NCBI RefSeq assembly: GCF_964275005.1 | Contig: NC_092686.1 | Coordinates: 13,674,431 to 13,738,430 of the forward strand | Direction: 5' to 3' | Source: Diadema setosum | Lineage: Eukaryota; Echinodermata; Echinoidea; Diadematoida; Diadematidae | DNA length: 64,000 nt | Position numbers and translations under genes: made by a program | Shown: piece after piece, positions 57,570 through 64,000 of the stretch | Numbering within the stretch: the stretch's first letter is position 1 | How the letters are laid out: each line of letters starts with the position of its first letter | The notes under the pieces: model-generated | The model's database searches: none | The model's input: the letters and a program-made list of their open reading frames with translations, nothing else | What the model was told of the DNA's origin: nothing

Positions 57570-58260
57570 CTGGTAAAATTGGGTCTTTGAGAGCGTCTGG
57601 GGGCTACGCCCCACCACTTAAAGCGTCTGGCAACGGTCATGCATTTATTCTGTAAGTGTAAGAACAAGTTCCAGGTCTTTGGTCTTTGGGGCGTCTGGCG
57701 GCTATTGTCTGGCAACAATCATTCAATTATCCTTTGAGTGTATCACAAGAACAAGTTCCAGTGGGTTTCAGGAGGTTATTTTTCCAGCTATATATAGGCT
57801 AGTCTAGCTGGTAAAATTGGGTCTTTGAGGGCGTCTGGCGGCTACCCCCCCCCCCCCCACCACCACCATTTAAAACGTCTGGCAACGGTCATGCATATAT
57901 CCTGTAAGTGTAAAGAACAAGTTCCAGTGGGATTCACAAGGTTACTTGTTCAGCTAGGCAACCCCAGCTGGAAAAAGTTTGGTCTTTAAGGGCGTCTGGC
58001 GGCTACCCCCACCACTTAAAACGTCTGGCAATGGTCATTCATTTATCCTGTAAGTGTAACGAACAAGTTCCAGTGGTTTTCATGAGGTTACTTTTTCAGC
58101 TAGGCTAGCCTAGCTGGAGTTGGACCTTTAAGAGCGTCTGACGGCTACCCCCACCACTTAAAACGTCTGGCAATGGTCATTCATTTATCCTGTAAGTGTA
58201 ACGAACAAGTTCCAGTTGTTTTCATGGGGTTACTTTTCCAGCTAGCCTAGCCTAATTGTG
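57570..58260. repeat. 147 bp tandem repeat, right arm (about 5 copies, inverted)
   Basis: This is the complement of the left-arm unit: GAACAAGTTCCAG recurs near 57662, 57749, 57908, 58042 and 58203, with GGCGTCTGGCGGCTACCC and AAAACGTCTGGCAA. Copies are less regular than on the left. Confidence 0.8.
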
Positions 58261-58340
58261 GAGGGTCCTTTTTGTGGCCCTCCTGGCCACACCCACCACC
58301 GATAACCAGCCAGACGTGCATTTCCATACTCAGGGGCATA

Positions 58341-59030
58341 TGTGACCGTGCACCTCAAAACGAACATAAAGTCGCACACCCTGATTTTGCGTGAGGACTG
58401 AAAATAAGTAAAATGGGTCAACCTAGCCGAATTTGACTTTTTCATTTTTTCTGAAAGAGCGGGTCTTCTTTTACATTATGCTAAAATTCGGTATCATAAA
58501 ACGGGTAGGAAAGTGTCTTTTTTAGCAGTTTATCTCGAACATTTTTGGTAGAATAGTGTGATTATGTGTGTCTATAGAATCCCTTTTTCATTTCTGAAAA
58601 ACCTTGTCCACACTCTTCGCTTTCAACTCTAATAACTTTTGAGAGGAAAGTGCTACTGCCTTGAAAGTTGACATTGATTATGGACAGAATGTGTTAAAGA
58701 GGCATGCTTAATTTCAGTTTAATCTGATAATCTCTTCATTGTTGTTACTCTGGTGGTTTACTTCCTGTTTTTTGTCCCATTCATCGCACAGCCAGCACGG
58801 TTTGGTAAAGATTAAGCACTTGAATAGACACTGTACTTCAGAGCCTCTTTTCTCAGTTCACACTTTTCCTGAGTTTGTGCTTTCTTTCCAATATTTAGAT
58901 AGGTTAGGAGAGTCCATTTGATTTGAGTTATACATCATTTTAAAGCTTAAAGTCTGCTCTTTCAGAATATGGTCTTAACTAAAAAGTCATGTCTGGCGAC
59001 TTTTTGTTTGTTTTGAGGTGCAGGGTCACA
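58341..59030 (+). mobile_element. MITE of the TGTGACC family (copy 4), inside the right arm
   Basis: Begins TGTGACCGTGCACCTC and ends GAGGTGCAGGGTCACA. It splits the right terminal repeat of the 8.7 kb element at GGGGCA-TA-TGTACTAAATTG. The left arm keeps the uninterrupted sequence near 50484-50503, which proves a TA target duplication. Confidence 0.9.
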
Positions 59031-59225
59031 TATGTACTAAATTGCTATACACATAAAAATTGGTAACCTTTTCAGCTAGGCTGACCCCCGCTGGCTCCCG
59101 GACTATTATCGGAAAATGATAATTGTGACGAAGATAAAATGCACTTATTGACACATTATCTCATATATGTTTATCTCAGATTCTTTACTATCATTATCAT
59201 TTTTGTATGCCGTCCTTTACACCAG

Positions 59226-59416
59226 ATCCTCGCCTGGACGACAAGATATACCGTGGAACGAGAGCCTTAATTGAAGCTAAGCCTCGTCCTGCACAAGTGC
59301 GCATCGTTGATGCGCAGTACGGCTTCGCTGATCCAATGGCAAACCAGTCGTCAGGTGACGTCATCACCATTCGAACAGTCGATGTCCAGAACCATCCCGA
59401 GAGAGGGAAAGAAAGG
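59226..59416 (+). CDS. CABIT-domain protein, exon 2
   Basis: 191 bp. The acceptor TTTACACCAG ends at 59225 and the donor is AAAGG|GTAATA. The two first bases complete an aspartate codon with the last base of exon 1; the exon ends in phase 0. It encodes PRLDDKIYRGTRALIEAKPR, 'PAQVRIVDAQYG' and 'GDVITIRTVDV', the central part of the CABIT domain. The start 118 bp after the end of the 8.7 kb element shows that insertion came close to the splice site. Confidence 0.68.
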
Positions 59417-61223
59417 GTAATATAACTAGAGAGCAGAATGTATTGATGCGTGACGTCACACCATGGAGTCGTATCAGATGAAGAACATTGCTATATATTT
59501 ATCTATTTTCATCCATTCATTTATTGTGATGGTTTAAAAACAGCCACCATGGCAGTCAATAGGCCGAATAGAGGTAGTGTACACAGTGACAATACATATA
59601 AATATCACATACAATATTGTTTATCAAAATAATTGATATATAATCATATCTATATATAAATATTACAACTAAAATCACAAAACACAGGTATACCCTTAAT
59701 AGTATAAAAGTATAACGTTAAACATTTAAATAGATAAGTCAATAAATAAGTAAATTGATTGCAGTAATCTATGATAATTTTTTTTAAATCTATATGGCAA
59801 AGCATTCATGCCGTTTCTCAATTAAAGATTCGCGCAATTTTTCAAGGACTAATGAACTAATTCTTTTCCTAAATTTGATTTTTATTGGACCTACTCACTG
59901 TTTTTCAGTTGGTGAGAATTCATATTATGGAAGCAAAAATATTTATGACGGATTAGAATTTTTAGAGCATCTCATCAGGAGTAAACAACACACAAGCAAA
60001 AAAAAAATAGTTTACTCGTATGCACGAAAGGCATCAGGTGGATTTACATTTGTATTTTAATGCTAAACGTTCGATTATAACGCTAATATATGCAGCTCGA
60101 CTTAGAAATCAAATTCAATTGTGATAGCAGTGGTGGTGATAGCGGAGAGTTTGAAAAAGGAGTGAGAAAATGGAGCGGAGAAGAAGAAGAACATGATGGC
60201 TTTGACGGTGATGTTCAGCTATGGGTTGTGGCTGTGGTGATGGACGCTGATGATTTTAAATGATGAATTAGATGACCCAGACTTTAGAATATGACCTACA
60301 TGGTGGATTTCTGGGAATTCCTACCCATCAAAAACAAGTAACTAAGCAAGCAAGCAAGCAAACAAACAAAACAAACAAAAATAAAGAAATAAATAAACGA
60401 ACAGCCACAAAGAATCTCTGAAACAAGTGGAAACGATCTATAAATAGAGACAATTAGGTTTTAGAGTTTATGTTCCAAAGTTGATGTACCGTGGGTCTTC
60501 TAAGGTAGTGTTCAGAGTAGCATAATTATTTGATGGTACCGTTATCTATAAAAACTTTCCACATAAGGATCTCAACGAAATCATTCCATTTTGTATTTCC
60601 AAGATAAAGACGAGGGACTCTTAAACATGTGAAAATGTGTGTGATTGTTTGGTGTCATAAGGTCATGAATACTGACTTTAATGATGAGTTTCTCTAAGCA
60701 GGCCTAAGTGTTACCTGTCTATCGCTAAATGTTTTGGAAATCCATGAGTGCAGGCCTAAAGGATGCAAAATAGCACGGCTACGTTTTCTGAGAACGCGTA
60801 AAAAATATGCAACAAATAAGTAGGACAAGCAACTTAGGACTTTTCAGATTGTTCATTCGAAAGCACTTTTCATCTGAAACTTTTGTGTGAAAACAGCAAT
60901 GTTCCAAACTTCAAAGGTCTTTAATGGGCTTAACAACTGCCCTATGCACTTCTAAGGTGAAGATTTCCCTATGTAACGTCACGTCTCAATAAACTAAATT
61001 ACATCGAATACATAACACTCTCTCGATCGATAGCCGTGCCTGTTTAACAAGGTTGACCCTGCAACAAAACATTTCACATTTACTTTTACTTAATGTTACT
61101 TATTGTTATTTAATATTACATCACTCCCCACCCCAGACCCCTTCAAACGCGCGCGCACACACACAGATGAATAGTCATCTGTGTGTGCGTGCGCGCGTGA
61201 GCTTTTCATTTCATACAATCCAG
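59417..61223 (+). other. intron 2 of the CABIT gene
   Basis: GTAATA donor at 59417 and ...ACAATCCAG acceptor ending at 61223. It contains no other exon that I recognise. There is an AC/GC-rich inverted pair near 61146-61200 (CGCGCGCACACACACAGATG and its complement), which could form a hairpin just upstream of the acceptor. Confidence 0.6.
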
Positions 61224-61352
61224 GTATTGGTTGGGATCGACGAACAGGGAGCTGAAGTCCGGTTTCCCGAGACAATGGACATGGCTACCTACTCGACCAT
61301 GATAGCTGATGACCTTCCACTTTCCGCACTGCTCAAGTATGACATGCCACAG
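61224..61352 (+). CDS. CABIT-domain protein, exon 3
   Basis: 129 bp in phase 0 at both ends: acceptor CAATCCAG|GTATTG, donor CACAG|GTGAGA. It encodes VLVGIDEQGAEVRFPETMD, then DLPLSALLKYDMPQ. The first part closes one CABIT domain (GxEVxFP is its usual strand). The second resembles the LPLxxLLxxYxLPQ entry into a following CABIT domain, as in two-domain Themis-like proteins. Exons 1-3 together give 234 codons with no stop. Later exons are not recognised before the window ends. Confidence 0.68.
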
Positions 61353-61582
61353 GTGAGAGAATGAGGAACCAACCTACCTGCGACCAAAGTGGTTGAATCC
61401 ACCGAGTCCGCAAAAGTCCCCCATGCGGAATGCAACTCAAAGCTTTAGTCGACTTCTTAAAAACAGAACAAAAAATCAAACCAACAGAAATGTCTTAGTT
61501 TCATCCAAATTAGAAATGACACAAGAAAGTTATGGCATTTTCAGCAGCATCGCGTTTGTGATTTTGGTGGCAATCACTTTAA

Positions 61583-63007
61583 GGCTTGGTCACAAATAAC
61601 ATTAAGAACTGCTACGAACGCCGTACGAACGATTTTAAGACAATTTCGTAAGATCCTCTTAAGAAGGTCGTACGAAACCAGTGTTCGTAGATCGTTCGAA
61701 GACCTTCGTAAGTTCGTAGCCTGGTCGATTGTCTTGTCCAAGATTTTTTTTTTTTTTTTTAACTTCGTACGAGATCCTCTCTTCGTAAGGCGTCGTACGA
61801 ACATCGTAACAAGTACACAAGATTTTGTAGGGTCGAGAGACAATTCTTGAAGCCTTAAATTCTTACTATGATTGTAAGAACGCCTCAAGTCGTTTATAGA
61901 GGGCTCTTACGTCTTTCATAAGAATGCCTTACGAACAAAGATTCATACGGCGTTCTCACGAACAACTCTTCGAGTTTAGCTATACGGTCACAAAGGTTCG
62001 GACGAACGATGCGTTCGTACGAATGTCACTGTTCGTACGAATTCTGGAGTTCGTAGAGATTCCTAGATGGGGTACACATTCTTATACGGCCTTCTTACGA
62101 ATTTCGTACGAACGCTGTTTAATTCGCAAGAACAACTTAAGACCTCTTAGAGAAACGAAATGATTTATGGCCCAAGAATTCGTACGTTTTTAGTAAGAAT
62201 GCCTTGAGTTATTCTGTCGTCACACTTACGGCCATCTTACGATTTCTTTTTGTCGTAAGATGGTCGTACGTGCAACTCACGGCACTTTCAAGTCATTCGT
62301 AAGAAGATTTACGATTTTTTGTATATTTTGTCGGGTTGTTAAAAAGACGCTGCCGTGTCCTGTCGAAAATTCTGTAACAGTTGGAAGTGTTATACTTCAT
62401 GATGGCAGTAGTGCCAAGAGGAGACTACAAATGCAGCTGCAACTACAAGTAGAGGAGGAGGAGGTTGTTTCCTCCAACTCTCACCCTCTCACTCCTTCCT
62501 CCTCATCTCCCTCTTTTCTTTTCTTCCCCTTCCCTCTTTTCCATTTGATTGCTTCCCTTTTGGTCCCATATTTAACAGAAATGCTTTCTGGTCGAACACC
62601 TAGAACAAAGTGAAGATTTGAACTTCGCACGTTTGGCTCTATACCCCTAAAACTCAACATTTACACAAATACTGTGTACCTACGCCTTATGAACGACTTT
62701 AGGCGTTCTTACAATCATCGTAAGAATTTAAGGCTTCTAGAATTGTCTCTCGATCCTGCAAAATCTTGCGTTGTTCTTACGATGTTCGCACGACGTTCGT
62801 ACATCCGTCTTGCGAAGAGAGGGTTTCGTACGAAGTTAAAAAAGATCTTGGACAAGACCATCGACCAGGCTACGAACTTACGAACGGTCTACGAACGGTC
62901 TACGAAGGCTGGTTTCGTACGACCTTCCTAAGAAGATCTTACGAAATTGTCTAAAAATCGTTCGTACGGCGTTCGTAGCAGTTCGTAAAGGCATTTGTGA
63001 CCGAGCC
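61583..63007. mobile_element. transposon with ~340 bp inverted arms, TTAA flanks, TACGAA words
   Basis: GGCTTGGTCACAAAT at the left and ATTTGTGACCGAGCC (with small differences) at the right lie between TTAA at 61579-61582 and 63008-63011. Arms of about 340 bp (61583-61925; 62675-63007) are near complements and saturated with TACGAA, TTCGTA, GTTCGTACG and CTTACGA. The centre has GAGGAGGAG/CTCC-rich text. No transposase. TTAA may be a 4 bp duplication, or a palindromic edge hiding a 3 bp TWA. Confidence 0.7.
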
Positions 63008-63023
63008 TTAAGTAAGGCGTTCG

Positions 63024-64000
63024 TAAGGGTGGGATTTCACGGAGCACGCGAACGATTTGCGAAGGACGCGAATAGCAAAATCCAGCATTCGTATTTTAGT
63101 CTGCAAAAGATCGCCAAACGAACGTGAGGGTTCGGAAGCGTCGTCAATTGTTCGCGAATGTCGTTTTTACTTCGGCGAGAATTTCAAAAAAGTTAGAAAT
63201 TTTTTGCGAACCTTTTCCGCACACTTGGTCGTGATTTGCTCGTGAATTGTTCTCGAAAGTGTCTTTAAAGCCTCGTCATATGCGCAAGACCTTCGCAAGA
63301 CACGCGCGATGTTCGCAAAATGTTCGTGAAACCCCAAACAGACTCCGAAACTTTGGAGAATGTCTCGCGTATGTTACGCGAAATCTGCGAAGTTTTTCCG
63401 ATCATTTTACGACGTAATCGCAAACTGTTCGCGTACCTTTTGAGATATTCTTGCGAACGTTTAGCGCACGTTTGGGGGATGTATGACCTATACGTTTTCT
63501 ACAAATAAAAATCGTAACATACATCTAAACATCAAACAATTATTAACAACTATAGTAACAAAAGAAATTAAAGACTAGCAAGGAGAAATAAATGTTTGAT
63601 ATACAAAAAAAAATCGTAGAATACACTTAAAATTAATCTAAAGTATGTAAAATTTCATTTGAACTATAGAGGTTATGTGTTGGAGGAACTGCAAAAAAAA
63701 AAAAAAAAGATCAAAGGCTTTACTAGTGGAGATATGTCCTAGGGGAAAAAAATGTAGGCAAGCACACGATAGAGAAATGAGAGAAAAAGAAAGGAGAAAT
63801 AGAGGAAAGAAAAAAATTCAACTCAAGACAGCTTCCTTCTCTCCTTGGGTACATTTTCTCCCATGATTATTGAAAATTCTTCGTTGTTCGCATTTCCGTC
63901 GCGTGTTCTTCGTGTACGTAACATGCTGTACTTTAGCAATGATACACACGACATTCGCACATACGTCGTGGAAACTTCGCACAAATTGCGCAAGAATAGT
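63024..64000. mobile_element. word-rich element (GCGAAC/TTCGCG), runs off the window
   Basis: It starts near GTAAGGGTGGGATTTCACGG, 13 bp after the previous element. From there to about 63475, GCGAAC, TTCGCG, GCGAAG and CTTCGCA recur on both strands. An AT-rich, poly-A-containing middle follows (63490-63860), then similar words resume at 63880. The right end is beyond 64000. Confidence 0.5.

Larger units (their letters stand above)
50419..59105. mobile_element. 8.7 kb non-autonomous transposon with long mirrored repeat arms
   Basis: The termini TAGTCCGGGAGCCAGCG... and ...CGCTGGCTCCCGGACTA are inverted repeats, flanked by TTA at 50416-50418 and 59106-59108. The terminal inverted repeat continues through GGGGGTCAGCCTAGCTG and 'GCAATTTAGTACATATG'. 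Inside each end are about five 147 bp repeats in opposite orientation (50581-51250; 57570-58260). The middle has no transposase; it holds a MITE, a LINE relic and other repeats. The TTA duplication suggests Harbinger-type integration, but the family is unassigned. Confidence 0.65.
30052..59225 (+). other. 29 kb intron of the CABIT gene, packed with transposons
   Basis: The donor is G|GTGAGT at 30052 and the acceptor is TTTACACCAG ending at 59225; phases on both sides agree (1 + 2 bases give an aspartate codon). I recognise no other CABIT exon inside, but a small one could be missed. Most of the length is made of mobile elements listed separately; the 8.7 kb element ends about 120 bp before the acceptor. 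Confidence 0.6.

Overview
This is AT-rich metazoan nuclear DNA. The evidence is a GT-AG spliced gene with a CABIT domain (an animal domain), introns of up to about 29 kb, and an animal mix of transposons: a Tx1/L1-like LINE, CR1-like LINEs (one with a 2A-like motif), PIF/Harbinger, hAT, piggyBac-like elements and many MITEs. The repeat style recalls marine deuterostomes, perhaps an echinoderm, but that is an impression from memory and nothing in the window proves it. No rRNA, tRNA, CRISPR or bacterial operon structure is visible.

Layout. 1-1796: three diverged tandem copies of a ~700 bp unit. 1797-6620: a decayed Tx1/L1-like LINE carrying a 355 bp foldback MITE in its ORF. 8.2-11.0 kb: MITEs. 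11172-18414: an almost complete PIF/Harbinger transposon (TTA target duplication) with an intact DDE transposase on + and a Myb/MADF-type partner on - that is broken by one stop codon. 19.7-20.9 kb: two foldback MITEs. 22.4-27.2 kb: candidate exons of a minus-strand gene or pseudogene, separated by a 2.9 kb hAT-type element (perfect 8 bp duplication) made largely of 243 bp repeats. 28.2-28.9 kb: a word-rich element.

From 29670 to 61352 on + lie three phase-compatible exons of a CABIT-domain (Themis/GAREM-like) gene. Its first visible intron, 30052-59225, is filled with nested transposons: a Harbinger-like MITE, a hairpin region, a CR1-like LINE with a 2A-like motif, a 3.2 kb element carrying a ~190 bp satellite, LINE remnants, a 3.2 kb foldback element with repeat-built arms and an assembly gap at its apex, a piggyBac-like MITE, and an 8.7 kb element with mirrored 147 bp repeat arms that ends about 120 bp before exon 2. 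The end of the window (61.6-64 kb) holds two more word-rich elements.

The host gene content is one partial CABIT gene and one doubtful minus-strand gene; nearly everything else is transposon. The most interesting unexplained signal is a set of terminal regions in which one short word, different for each family, is scattered on both strands (CGGACA, ATTCGG, GTCGCGGAGA, TACGAA, GCGAAC and others). Because such regions flank the Harbinger transposase/Myb pair on both sides, they may be family-specific transposase or Myb binding fields.
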